Shown: in pieces, positions 39,934 through 49,300 of the stretch | Layout of the letters: each line of letters begins with the position of its first letter | Numbering within the stretch: position 1 is the stretch's first letter | Source of the DNA: Streptomyces sp. TRM68416 | GTDB taxonomy: Bacteria; Actinomycetota; Actinomycetes; Streptomycetales; Streptomycetaceae | DNA length: 64,000 bases | Assembly (NCBI RefSeq): GCF_014596915.1 | Contig: NZ_JACVWU010000011.1 | Span: forward strand, 211,918-275,917 | Direction: 5' to 3' | Program-made: the position numbers and the translations under genes | The notes under the pieces: generated by a model | Database searches by the model: none | What the model was told of the DNA's origin: nothing | Seen by the model: only the letters and a program-made list of their open reading frames with translations

Positions 39934-41016
39934 GTGACAGAAGCGATCCTCCTGGTCGGCGGCAAGGGCACGCGGCTGCGACCGCTCACGGTGCACACGC
40001 CCAAGCCCATGGTCCGGGCGGCCGGGGTCCCCTTCCTCACCCACCAGCTCGCGAGAGCGAGAGCGGCGGGCGTCGACCACATCGTCCTGGCCACGTCCTA
40101 TCTGGCCGAGGTATTCGAGCCGTACTTCGGCGACGGCTCGGCGCTCGGACTGCATCTGGAGTACGTGACGGAGGAGGAGCCGCTCGGCACCGGCGGCGCG
40201 CTCCGCAACGTCGCCTCCCGCCTGCACGCCGGACCCGACGACCCGGTCCTGGTCTTCAACGGCGACATCCTGACCGGCCTGGACATCAGGGCCCTGGTCG
40301 ACACCCACGAGCGCACCGCGGCGGACGTCTCCCTGCATCTGACGAAGGTGACGGACCCGAGGGCGTACGGCCTGGTCCCCACCGACGAGACGGGCCGGGT
40401 CACCGCGTTCCTGGAGAAGCCGCAGACCCCGGAAGAGATCGTCACCGACCAGATCAACGCGGGCGCGTACGTCTTCCGCCGCTCCGTCCTCGACACGATC
40501 CCCGCGGGCCGCCCGGTCTCCGTCGAACGCGAGACCTTCCCCGGCCTCCTCTCGGCTGGCGCCCACCTCCAGGGCATGGTCGACTCCACGTACTGGCTGG
40601 ACCTGGGCACCCCGGCGGCCTTCGTCCGCGGCTCGGCCGACCTGGTCCTGGGCCGCGCCCCGTCCCCCGCGGTCCCCGGCCGCTGCGGCGACCGCCTGAT
40701 CCTCCCGACGGCCACGGTCGCCCCCGACGCGAAGCTCACGGGCGGCACAGTCGTGGGCGAAGGCGCCTTCATCGCCGAAGGCGCCCGGGTCTTCGGCTCC
40801 ACCATCCTCCCCGGCGCCGTCATCGAACCCGGCGCCGTCATCACCGACTCCCTCATCGGCACCCGGGCCCGCGTCGGCGAACGCTCCGTCCTCACCGGCA
40901 CCGTCATCGGCGACGGCGCAGTCGTCGGCCCCGACAACGAACTCCGGGACGGCGCCCGAATCTGGTGCGACGCCCGCATCCCAGCCGGAGCAGTTCGCTT
41001 CTCCCCAGATCAATAA
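39934..41016 (+). CDS. Sugar-nucleotidyltransferase, mannose-1-phosphate guanylyltransferase-like
   Basis: A 360-residue NTP transferase: the N-terminal signature AILLVGGKGTRLRPLT, phosphate-binding KPM, VFNGDILTG, FLEKP and a C-terminal left-handed beta-helix of hexapeptide-like repeats (GGTVVGEGAFIAEGARVFGS). It makes GDP-mannose or a related NDP-sugar from sugar-1-phosphate. The ManB and ManA genes lie downstream in the window, which supports mannose. In Mycobacterium the matching gene next to fbiB is annotated as a mannose-1-phosphate guanylyltransferase (from memory). The start is GTG. Confidence 0.88.
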   Translation: MTEAILLVGGKGTRLRPLTVHTPKPMVRAAGVPFLTHQLARARAAGVDHIVLATSYLAEVFEPYFGDGSALGLHLEYVTEEEPLGTGGALRNVASRLHAGPDDPVLVFNGDILTGLDIRALVDTHERTAADVSLHLTKVTDPRAYGLVPTDETGRVTAFLEKPQTPEEIVTDQINAGAYVFRRSVLDTIPAGRPVSVERETFPGLLSAGAHLQGMVDSTYWLDLGTPAAFVRGSADLVLGRAPSPAVPGRCGDRLILPTATVAPDAKLTGGTVVGEGAFIAEGARVFGSTILPGAVIEPGAVITDSLIGTRARVGERSVLTGTVIGDGAVVGPDNELRDGARIWCDARIPAGAVRFSPDQ

Positions 41017-41049
41017 CCCCCGGCCCCCAAGTCCAAGGCCCGGCACTCC

Positions 41050-41176
41050 CAGCCCGTCCGGCGTTTGAGGACGAGGCCGTTCAGGCCGAAGGGGGGTCTG
41101 GGGGCGCAGCCCCCAGCGGGGTCGAAGGGGCGGAGCCCCTGGGGGATGGGACGGGTAGGGGCGGCGGGGGCGAAAA
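41050..41176 (+). repeat. Dispersed hairpin element, copy 2
   Basis: It begins with the 28-base block CAGCCCGTCCGGCGTTTGAG followed by GACGAGGC, also found at 54245-54272. Hairpin units GGGGGCGCAGCCCCC and GGGGCGGAGCCCC follow, then the tail GATGGGACGGGTAGGGGCGG and GCGGGGGCGAAAA. It fills the space between two convergent genes. Confidence 0.9.
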
Positions 41177-41211
41177 CAACCCGGCACCCACACCCACACC
41201 AACCCCACCCG

Positions 41212-42243
41212 TCACAACCGCCCGATATCCCCCCGCGGCATCCGAGGCGCCCGCCGCCCCGGCCCCCGCCCACTCAACAGAATCAACCGAGCCGCCCGAT
41301 GCCGCTGCCCGGCATAAGGCTCCAACAACGACAACATCACGGAGTCATCCGCGTCCCGGTCCCCCGCAAGCGCCCACCCCACGATCCCGGGCAGATGCAG
41401 ATCCCCCACGGTCACCGCATCCGCCGCCCCATGACTCCGCTGCACAACCTCCGCCGACGTCCACGGCCCCACCCCCGGCACCACCTCCAACCGAGCCCGA
41501 GCCTCCCCCGCCGGCATCCCCACCGCCTGCTCCATCCGCGCAGCAACCCGCACAGCCCGCAGAATCGTCGACGCCCGCTTGTTGTCCACCCCGGCCCGAT
41601 GCCACTCCCACGACGGAATCAGCGCCCAGGCCCGCGCATCCGGCATCACACACATCCCCCCGGGCGCAGGCCCAGGCGCCGGTTCCCCGAACTTCCGTAC
41701 CAGCAACCGCCACGCCCGATACGCCTCATCGGTCGTGACCTTCTGCTCCAGGATCGACGGAATCAACGACTCCAGCACCAGCCCGGTCCGCGTCAGCCGC
41801 AGCCCCGGCCGCCGATGCCGCGCCTCCGCCACCACCCGGTGCCGCGGCGTGAAGACGGACGGATCGTCGGCGGCCCCCAGCAACTCGGGCAACTGCTCCA
41901 GCAACCACTCGGCCCCCGGCCCCCACGCCTCACCCCGCACCGCCCCGCCCTGCGCGACGACCCGCAGCGTCCCGGGCCCGACGGGCGTCCGGCTGACCCG
42001 CCACACGGACCCGTCCGGCATCGCCCGGAAGGTCGGATCCCCGGGCCCCCGCCGCAGCGGCCCGAGCACCAGCCCGAGATCCAACGGCCCGTCCGGCACG
42101 AACGTCCGCACCCGCCCCGCCCCGGAAGCCGCACCCGGCCGCGGCACCCCACGGGCCACCCCGCCGACCGCCCCGGCGGGCACCCCGACATGCCCCCCGC
42201 GCACAGTCGCACGCGTGGGCCGAGGAGCGAAGCGTCCAGCCAC
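41212..42243 (-). CDS. DNA glycosylase, AlkA/HhH-GPD family
   Basis: A 343-residue DNA-3-methyladenine glycosylase-like protein. The helix-hairpin-helix is seen as EVVPGVGPWTSAEVVQRSHG, followed by the GPD-type catalytic aspartate in AVTVGDLHLP. It removes alkylated bases in base-excision repair. The N-terminal 120 residues form a beta-rich domain. The start is GTG at 42243. It converges on the nucleotidyltransferase gene across the dispersed element. Confidence 0.87.
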   Translation of the reverse strand: MAGRFAPRPTRATVRGGHVGVPAGAVGGVARGVPRPGAASGAGRVRTFVPDGPLDLGLVLGPLRRGPGDPTFRAMPDGSVWRVSRTPVGPGTLRVVAQGGAVRGEAWGPGAEWLLEQLPELLGAADDPSVFTPRHRVVAEARHRRPGLRLTRTGLVLESLIPSILEQKVTTDEAYRAWRLLVRKFGEPAPGPAPGGMCVMPDARAWALIPSWEWHRAGVDNKRASTILRAVRVAARMEQAVGMPAGEARARLEVVPGVGPWTSAEVVQRSHGAADAVTVGDLHLPGIVGWALAGDRDADDSVMLSLLEPYAGQRHRAARLILLSGRGPGRRAPRMPRGDIGRL

Positions 42244-42340
42244 GAATGGAGTCCTAGAGAGACGGCCGAAGACAGAACCAACGACAGGAAAGGGGCCCTA
42301 CGAGAGTAGGCGCAACCTGCCGAACGTCACCCACCGAGCC

Positions 42341-43651
42341 TCACCGCACCTCAACGAAGCCCTCAACCTTCCGCTCCCCCCGTGCCCGAGGCTCCTCCGC
42401 CGGATGCCCCACCGCCACGGCCCCCATCGGATCCCAGTCCGCAGGCAGCTCCAGCACCTCCCGCACGACATCCCGGCAGAACATCGTCGACGACACCCAT
42501 GCCGACCCCAGCCGCTCCCCGGCCAGCGCCACCAGCAGGTTCTGCACCCCGGCCCCGGCGGCCACCACGAACATCTCCCGCTCGGCCCCGTCCCGCCGCG
42601 GATCGCCGTAGGTGTGCGAACCGTCCATGACGAGGCACGGCACCACCAGATACGGCGCGTTGCGCAGCACATCACCGCGCCGCACGCGCTTGGCGATGGA
42701 CTCCTCGGACTTCCCGTCCCGCCGCAGATCCGCGATCCAGGCCTCCCGCATCGCGTCGAGCAGCCGGATCCTCGCCTCCTCCGACTCCAGCAGCACGAAC
42801 CGCCACGGCGTCGTGTGGTGCGGCGCCGGTGCCGTCACGGCCGCGGCCACCGCGCGCCGTACCGCCCCGGGATCGACGGGCTCGTCGGTGAAGGCCCGTA
42901 CGGTACGGCGCTGGGTGACCGCGAGCCGCACCGCCTCCGAGGTGCCCAGCCGGAACATGTCGTCGCGCCCGCCGCGCACCATGGCCCGCGCCCCGTCGCC
43001 GTCGTCCTCGGCCACCACGTGCGCCAGCCCGCGCACGACGGCGACGGGCAGCCCGGCGGCCTTGCCCTTCACCAGATCACCGGCCGCGGCCAGTTCGTCC
43101 GCCGTCGCGACGACGGTCGCGGCGAGCGGATTGCCGTACGCGTCCGTGCCCCCGCGCAGATCGTCGAGCACGCGCACCCCGGCGGCGCCGATCGCCACGT
43201 CCGTAAGCCCCGAGCGCCACGGTCGCCCGAACGTGTCGGTCACCACGACGCCCACCGTGACGCCGAGGGCGTCCCGCAGCCCGGCGCGGATCGCGCGCGC
43301 GGAGGCGTCCGGATCCTCGGGCAGCAACAGCACCGTCCCCGAGGGGGTGTTGGAGGCGTCGACGCCGGCGGCGGCCATGACGAGCCCCTGCCGGTTCTCC
43401 ACGATCCGCAGCGTCCCGCGCCGCGCCACCACCCGTACGGTCTCGGCGTCGATCGCGGCCTCCCGGTCGGCCGCCTCGACGATCCGGCCCTCCGCCTTGG
43501 AGACGATCTTGGACGTGACCAGCAGGACGTCCCCGTCGACGAGCCCCGGTTCGGCGGCGGCGATCAGCTTGGCGAGGTCGTCGCCCCGCCGCACCTCGGG
43601 AATGCCGGGCACGGCCCAGACGCGGTAGCCGTCGGCAGACGTGTCGCTCAA
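42341..43651 (-). CDS. fbiB: Bifunctional coenzyme F420-0:L-glutamate ligase / reductase, FbiB (CofE)
   Basis: A 436-residue two-domain enzyme. The N-terminal CofE domain (about residues 1-245, VWAVPGIPEVRRGDDLAKLI, TSKIVSKAEGRIV, TDTFGRPWRSG) adds glutamates to F420-0. The C-terminal domain (RRTVRAFTDEPVDPGAVRRA, SAWVSSTMF) is an FMN-dependent nitroreductase fold that reduces dehydro-F420-0. The start is TTG, overlapping the cofD stop by 4 bases (TTGA), so the two proteins are made in step. Confidence 0.93.
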   Translation of the reverse strand: MSDTSADGYRVWAVPGIPEVRRGDDLAKLIAAAEPGLVDGDVLLVTSKIVSKAEGRIVEAADREAAIDAETVRVVARRGTLRIVENRQGLVMAAAGVDASNTPSGTVLLLPEDPDASARAIRAGLRDALGVTVGVVVTDTFGRPWRSGLTDVAIGAAGVRVLDDLRGGTDAYGNPLAATVVATADELAAAGDLVKGKAAGLPVAVVRGLAHVVAEDDGDGARAMVRGGRDDMFRLGTSEAVRLAVTQRRTVRAFTDEPVDPGAVRRAVAAAVTAPAPHHTTPWRFVLLESEEARIRLLDAMREAWIADLRRDGKSEESIAKRVRRGDVLRNAPYLVVPCLVMDGSHTYGDPRRDGAEREMFVVAAGAGVQNLLVALAGERLGSAWVSSTMFCRDVVREVLELPADWDPMGAVAVGHPAEEPRARGERKVEGFVEVR

Positions 43652-44607
43652 GTCCCCCGCACCTCCTCCGCCAGTGCGAGTGCCTCCCGCGCCATGCGCG
43701 CGGAGGCGTCCACGTCGGTCATCATCAGCGGCACCGCCCGGCACCGGATGCCGGCCGCCTCGATGCGCTCCACGGACGGGGCGTCCACGGTGTCGACGAG
43801 CCAGCCGTCCAGCAGGCCCGAGCCGTAGTGCTCGGCGACGGCGGCGGCCGTCGACTCCACGCCGACCGCCGCGAGCACCTTGTCGGCCATCCCCCGCACG
43901 GGCGCGTCCCCGACGATGGGGGACAGGCCCACCACGGGCACCCCGGCCTCGGCGATGGCCTCGCGGATGCCGGGCACGGCGAGGATCGTGCCGACGGAGA
44001 CCACGGGGTTGGAGGGCGGGAAGAGGATGACGTCCGCCTCGGCGATCGCCTCCAGGACGCCCGGAGCCGGCGTGGCCTGCTCCGCCCCGACCGGCACGAC
44101 GGCCTCGGCCGTTACCGAGGCCCGCAGCCGCACCCAGTACTCCTGGAAGTGAATGGCCTTGCGCTCCCCGTCGACCTCGACGGCGACATGCGTCTCGACC
44201 CGGTCGTCGGTCATCGGGATCAGCCGTACGCCCGGCTTCCACCGGTCGCACAGCGCCTCCGTGACCGCGCTCAGCGGATATCCGGCGCTGATCATCTGCG
44301 TCCGCACGATGTGCGTGGCGAAGTCCCGGTCGCCCAGCCCGAACCACCCGGGCCCGACGCCGTACGCCGCGAGCTCCTCCTTGAGGTGGAAGGTCTCCTC
44401 GGCCCGCCCCCAGCCCTGCTCCTCGTTGATGCCGCCGCCGAGCGTGTACATCACCGTGTCGAGGTCCGGGCAGACCTTCAGCCCGAAGAGGTGAATGTCG
44501 TCGCCGGTGTTGCCGATGACCGTGATGTCCGCGTCCGGCGCGGCCTGCTTCAGACCGCGCAGGAACCGGGCACCGCCGATGCCGCCTGCCAGAACCACAA
44601 TGCGCAT
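43648..44607 (-). CDS. fbiA: 2-phospho-L-lactate (phosphoenolpyruvyl) transferase, FbiA (CofD)
   Basis: A 319-residue transferase that joins phosphoenolpyruvyl or lactyl phosphate to the riboflavin analogue Fo in F420 synthesis. It opens with VVLAGGIGGARFLRGL and has NTGDDIHLFGLKVCPDLDT, TLGGGINEEQGWG and FPPSNPVVSVGTIL, all typical of CofD. It lies 33 bases after the thiol dioxygenase gene and overlaps fbiB, so it may be under the same leader-peptide control. Confidence 0.95.
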   Translation of the reverse strand: MRIVVLAGGIGGARFLRGLKQAAPDADITVIGNTGDDIHLFGLKVCPDLDTVMYTLGGGINEEQGWGRAEETFHLKEELAAYGVGPGWFGLGDRDFATHIVRTQMISAGYPLSAVTEALCDRWKPGVRLIPMTDDRVETHVAVEVDGERKAIHFQEYWVRLRASVTAEAVVPVGAEQATPAPGVLEAIAEADVILFPPSNPVVSVGTILAVPGIREAIAEAGVPVVGLSPIVGDAPVRGMADKVLAAVGVESTAAAVAEHYGSGLLDGWLVDTVDAPSVERIEAAGIRCRAVPLMMTDVDASARMAREALALAEEVRGT

Positions 44608-44640
44608 GCGCCAAGTCTTGCAGGCGGGTACGACAACGCG

Positions 44641-45183
44641 TCAGGCGGTCACGGGCCGCGCCTCGCACCGGGCCGCGGCGGGGGCGTCCTCGGCCGCACG
44701 AAGGTGGGACTGAAGGCGGGACTGGGGGAGCATCGGCATCTCGGTGAGGCCCGGGTAGTAGACGTGCAGGCTGACCGCCGGCTCCAGGCTGTCGTTCACG
44801 ACCTCGTGGACGTAGCCCGGCGCGAACACCCGCTGCGCGCCCGCCGCCAGCGCGCGCGTGCCGCGCCGGGTGCGCTCGGTGAGGGTGCCGTCCAGGACGG
44901 TCAGCACCCCGGAGGAGGCGCCGTGGTCGTGCAGTCCGCTGCCCTGCCCGGGCACCCAGGACAGCAGCCACACCTCGTAGCCGGGGCCGGTGCGCAGCCG
45001 GTGGTACCAGCGGGTGGTGGCGTCGTACCGGACGAGGTGCTCCCACTGGGAGCGGTCGGCGGCGAGGGAGCGGGCCAGGCCGACGAACTCGGAGACGGTG
45101 GCCGGGTGCTCGCGCGCGGGCTGGAGGAGGTGGAGGACTTCGAGGATGTCGCCGGCGATCTGAAGGTCGCTGTCGCTGTTCAT
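44641..45183 (-). CDS. Cysteine/thiol dioxygenase family protein
   Basis: A 180-residue cupin. The iron-binding motif is GSGLHDHGASSG and the third ligand is in GYVHEVVND; RYDATTRWYHRLRTGPGYEV is the family substrate loop. It oxidises cysteine or a related thiol (3-mercaptopropionate is an alternative) with O2 to a sulfinate. It is the first gene of the dioxygenase-fbiA-fbiB operon, and its leader holds a cysteine-rich small peptide and a terminator. The substrate preference cannot be fixed from sequence, but the cysteine leader favours a cysteine-linked thiol. Confidence 0.88.
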   Translation of the reverse strand: MNSDSDLQIAGDILEVLHLLQPAREHPATVSEFVGLARSLAADRSQWEHLVRYDATTRWYHRLRTGPGYEVWLLSWVPGQGSGLHDHGASSGVLTVLDGTLTERTRRGTRALAAGAQRVFAPGYVHEVVNDSLEPAVSLHVYYPGLTEMPMLPQSRLQSHLRAAEDAPAAARCEARPVTA

Positions 45184-45240
45184 GGGGTGCGGTGGTTCCT
45201 CAGTGAGAATCGGTCGACGAAGGTCAGAGGGAACAGAAAA

Positions 45241-45267
45241 ACCGAGCCGCAGGGGACGGGACTCGGT
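45241..45267 (-). terminator. Attenuator terminator upstream of the thiol dioxygenase gene
   Basis: On the minus strand, ACCGAG ... CTCGGT forms a stem (extended by G-T and C-G pairs inside) directly followed by TTTTTCTG. It lies 53 bases before the dioxygenase start and 22 bases after the leader-peptide stop. Confidence 0.75.
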
Positions 45268-45289
45268 CTACAGCCGGAGCAGGGGTGGC

Positions 45290-45385
45290 TCAACAGCTGG
45301 GACAGCAACAACAGCTACGGCGAGCGTGGGCAGCACCGAGGGACCCGGCGGTGCGGGTCGAGGTGAGTGCCAAGTTCGCGAGCAT
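45290..45385 (-). CDS. Cysteine-rich leader peptide (31 aa)
   Basis: A 31-residue frame starting ATG and ending RRSCCCCPSC before TGA: five of the last seven residues are cysteine. Its start lies where transcription should begin from the TTGACA promoter, so it may be leaderless. The stop is followed by an intrinsic terminator and then the dioxygenase gene, as in ribosome-mediated attenuation by cysteine. In-frame GTG at 45391 is an alternative start. Confidence 0.75.
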   Translation of the reverse strand: MLANLALTSTRTAGSLGAAHARRSCCCCPSC

Positions 45386-45392
45386 GCCCACA

Positions 45393-45421
45393 AGGACAGC
45401 GGTTCACACCTCCACTGTCAA
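45393..45421 (-). promoter_or_regulatory. Promoter of the leader peptide and dioxygenase operon
   Basis: On the minus strand, TTGACA (45421-45416), a 17-base spacer and TGTCCT (45398-45393). The expected start point is at or next to the A of the leader-peptide ATG (45385). The -35 is perfect, the -10 is moderate. Confidence 0.65.
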
Positions 45422-45851
45422 CTCGCCTCCCGGTATGTGGGACATGTTTCACCTCATCCGGTTCACCTGGCTGGCGAAAGGTTTGTTCATGCGCCTGCCG
45501 GGACACATGGCGCACAACCGGGCGCACAAGCCCCGTTGCGATCCCGTGATCCGACTGTGATCCGGTTCGCTCCGGCGTGCGTGTCGGAACGAGATCGAAC
45601 TCCTGGGCGTCCTTCCCCGTACAGGCCCTGTGCGGGGCCGGAGGCCCTCTCGGGTCTCGTCTGCATGTCAAGGTTTATGCCGATTTGAACACTTTCCGCT
45701 AGGCCTTGGTTCCGCAGAGTGAATAAGGGGCCCAATAGCAGATCTCGGCTTGACTCGCCCGGAGCAGCACACTTGTAATTTCACTCGTGTCGTTCAGCCG
45801 GAATCGGTAACGGCTACATCACGGGGACGCGAAGACAGACGAGGGGCGCAC

Positions 45852-46115
45852 ATGACCGAGCTGGTGCAGCAACTGCTGGTCGACGACGCGGACGAGGAAC
45901 TCGGCTGGCAGGAGCGCGCGCTGTGCGCCCAGACCGATCCCGAGTCCTTCTTCCCCGAGAAGGGCGGCTCCACCCGCGAGGCCAAGAAGGTCTGCCTCGC
46001 CTGCGAGGTCCGCTCCGAGTGCCTCGAGTACGCCCTCGCCAACGACGAACGCTTCGGCATCTGGGGCGGCCTGTCCGAGCGCGAACGCCGCCGCCTGAAG
46101 AAGGCCGCCGTCTGA
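45852..46115 (+). CDS. whiB: WhiB, iron-sulfur developmental regulator
   Basis: An 87-residue Wbl protein with the four 4Fe-4S ligands Cys25, Cys48, Cys51 and Cys57, the GIWGG turn and the basic C-terminus RERRRLKKAAV. As far as I recall the sequence is essentially that of S. coelicolor WhiB, which acts with WhiA to start sporulation septation. The ATG at 45852 gives the known length; upstream in-frame starts are less plausible. The matching Mycobacterium gene is whiB2, in the same context beside fbiA/fbiB. Confidence 0.97.
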   Translation: MTELVQQLLVDDADEELGWQERALCAQTDPESFFPEKGGSTREAKKVCLACEVRSECLEYALANDERFGIWGGLSERERRRLKKAAV

Positions 46116-46333
46116 GACGAACGCCACGGCCCCCACGTACGGCACGGGCCCCACGTATCGAACACGCACGTATCGAACACACGCAGAGAACGGCCCGTCG
46201 CAGGTGGGTTATCCACAGGCGGCGGGCCGCCGTCATGCCCAGCCGATAGTGTGGTCGCTCGTCCGAGACACCTCGCCGCCCTCACGCGACGCAGGCGTCC
46301 ACCACAGTCCACCGAACCGGGGCCCGTACCTCG

Positions 46334-49300
46334 ATGTCCGTGCACAGCCACACGGCGGCGCACCAAGATGCCTCCGCCACACCAGAGTTCCCGCGTCATG
46401 TGGTGACCGCGGTCCTCGTCTCCCACGACGGAGCCCGCTGGCTGCCCGACGCGCTCGCCGGGCTGCTCGGCCAGGAGCGGCCCGTCCAGTCCGTCATGGC
46501 CGCCGACACCGGCAGCGCCGACGACTCCGCCCAGCTCGTCACCGACGCCCTCGGCCCCGACCGCGTCCTGCACCTCGCCCGGCGCACCGGCTTCGGCCAG
46601 GCCGTCGAGGAGGCGTGCCGCACGGCCCCGGTCCTCACCCCGGACGACCTGCCCTACCTGAAGCGGCCCAGCGGCTGGGACCCCGTCACGCGCTCCTGGC
46701 GCGACGACGCCTACGACCTGCCCGAACTGCCCCACGGCGAGCCGGTGCAGTGGCTGTGGCTGCTCCACGACGACTGCGCCCCCGAACCCGACGCCCTGGC
46801 GCAGCTGCTGCGCGTCGTGGACAACGAACTCGAACTCGGCCGCGACGACGTGGCCGTCGTCGGACCCAAGCTGCGCGGCTGGTACGACCGCCGCCAGCTG
46901 CTGGAGGTCGGCGTCTCCATCGCGAACTCCGGCCGCCGCTGGACCGGCCTGGACCGCCGCGAACAGGACCAGGGCCAGCACGACCACGTCCGGTCCGTGC
47001 TGTCCGTGTCCACCGCCGGCATGCTGATCCGCCGCGACGTCTTCGAACAGCTCGGCGGCTTCGACCGCCGGCTGCCCCTCATGCGCGACGACGTCGACCT
47101 GTGCTGGCGCGCCCAGGCGGCCGGCCACCGCGTCCTCGTCGCCCCCGAAGCGGTCGTACGCCACGCCGAGGCGGCCTCCCGCGAGCGCCGCACCGTCGAC
47201 TGCGCCGGCCGCACCACCGCCTCCCCGCACAAGGTCGACAAGGCCGGCGCGGTCTACACCCTGCTCGTCAACACGCGCACCGCCACCCTGCCCTGGGTGC
47301 TGGTGCGCCTGCTGCTCGGCACCGTGCTGAGGACCCTCGCCTATCTCGTCGGCAAGGTGCCCGGACAGGCGGTGGACGAGATCCGCGGCCTGCTGAGCGT
47401 CCTGCTGCGACCCGAGCGGATCGTCGCGGGACGCCGCCACCGAGGCCGCCCGGCCGTCGACAAGAGCGAGCTGCGACCGCTGTTCCCGCCACCCGGCGCG
47501 ACCGTACGGGCCACCGTGGAGCAGGCCGCCGGCGACCTGTTCGGCAGCTCCGACCCCGAGGCGACCTCCGGCGCCGGACGGCACGGCGGCGGCATCGAGT
47601 CCGGACCCGGCGGCGACGACGCGGACTTCCTGGAGGTCGAGCAGTTCGCCCGCCTCAAGCGCATCGCCCGCAAGCCCGGCCCGGTGCTCTTCGTGGTCCT
47701 GCTGCTCGTCTCGCTCGCCGCCTGCCGTGCCCTCCTCGGCGGCGGCGCCCTCGCGGGCGGCGCCCTGCTGCCCGCCCCCGCCGACTCCGCCGAGCTGTGG
47801 TCGCGCTACCTGGACGCCTGGCACCCGGTCGGGGCCGGCGGCACCCCCTCCGCGCCCCCGTACCTCGCGATCGTGGCGATGCTCGCCTCCGTGCTGTTCG
47901 GCTCGGCCGGACTCGCCGTCACGCTCCTGCTCGTCTGCTCGGTGCCGCTGGCCGGCCTCGCCGCCTACTTCGCCTCCCGCCCGCTCGTCGAGTCGCGGCT
48001 GCTGCGCGCGTGGGCGGCCGTCGCCTACGCCTTCCTGCCTGCGGCCACCGGCGCCCTCGCCGGCGGCCGTATCGGCACCGCCGTCCTGGCGATCCTGCTG
48101 CCGCTCCTCGCGCGCGCGGGCGTCGCCGCGGCCGGCCTGGCGAACACCGCGGGCACCCGCGGCACCTGGCGCGCCACCTGGGCCTACGCCCTGCTGCTGA
48201 CGATCACCACGGCGTTCACGCCGATCGTCTGGCCGATCGCGCTGCTCCTCGGCATCGGCCTGCTGGCCGTGCGCCGCACCGACATCACCGCCTACGGCCT
48301 GCGCTTCCTGGCCCAACTCGGCACGCCCCTGCTGGTCCTCGCCCCCTGGTCGCTGACGCTGCTGCCGTTCGGGTTCTTCGAGGAAGCGGGCCTGGAGTAC
48401 GGCTCCTCGGCCGCGTCCGCCCTGGACCTGCTCGGCGCCAGCCCCGGCGGCCCCGGCACGGCCGGCGGGCTCCTGCTCATCGGCGTCGTCCTGGCCGCGC
48501 TCGCCGCCCTGCTGCGCTCGGAGCGCCGGGCCGCCATCCTGACGGCCTGGACGGTCGCCCTCCTGGGCCTCGTCTTCGCGGTCCTGTCCAACGGCTCCAC
48601 CTGGGCGGGTCCCGCCACCCTCGTCTACGGCATCGCCCTGCTGGCCGCCGGTGTCCTCGGCGCCGACGGGGCACGCGCACGCGTGGCCGAGCAGAGCTTC
48701 GGCTGGCGCCAGCCGGTGGCCGCCCTGATCGCCCTCGCCGCCGCGGCGGGCCCGCTGCTCGCCGCCGCCGGCTGGATGATCCGCGGCGCCGACGGACCGC
48801 TTCGGCTGCGCGACGACGCGGCGCAGGTGCCCGCCTTCGTCGCCGAGGAGAGCGGCAACCGCGACCAGACCCGCACGCTGGTCCTCGACAGCGACTCCAC
48901 CGCCCGCGTCGGCTACGTGCTGGTCCGCGGCTCCGGCGCCCACCTGGGCGACGCCGAACTCGCCGCGGCGGGCGGCGGGAACAGCCGGCTCGACAAGGTC
49001 GTCGCCAACCTCGTCGCCGGCTCCGGCGCCGACCAGGCCGACCAGCTCGGCAGGTTCGCCGTGGGCTACGTCCTCGTCCACCAGGGGGCGCCCCGCGAGG
49101 TGACCCGCGTCCTGGACGCCACGCCCGGCCTGAAGCGGCTCAGCGAACAGCAGGGCAGCGCGCTGTGGCGCGTCAACCAGGACGTCGCCCGCGCCACCGT
49201 CGTGGGCCGGTCCGGCGAGCCGCAGCCCGTCGCGGCCGGCCCCGTGGAGATCCACACCACGATCCCCGAGGGCGCCGAAGGCCGCGTCCTGCGCCTGGCC

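Larger units (their letters stand above)
45184..45851. other. Leader of the dioxygenase operon and promoter region of whiB
   Basis: The minus strand holds a promoter, a 31-codon cysteine-rich leader peptide and an intrinsic terminator (entries below). The remaining 430 bases on the plus side should hold the whiB promoters; I do not see an unequivocal -35/-10 pair for it. Confidence 0.6.
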
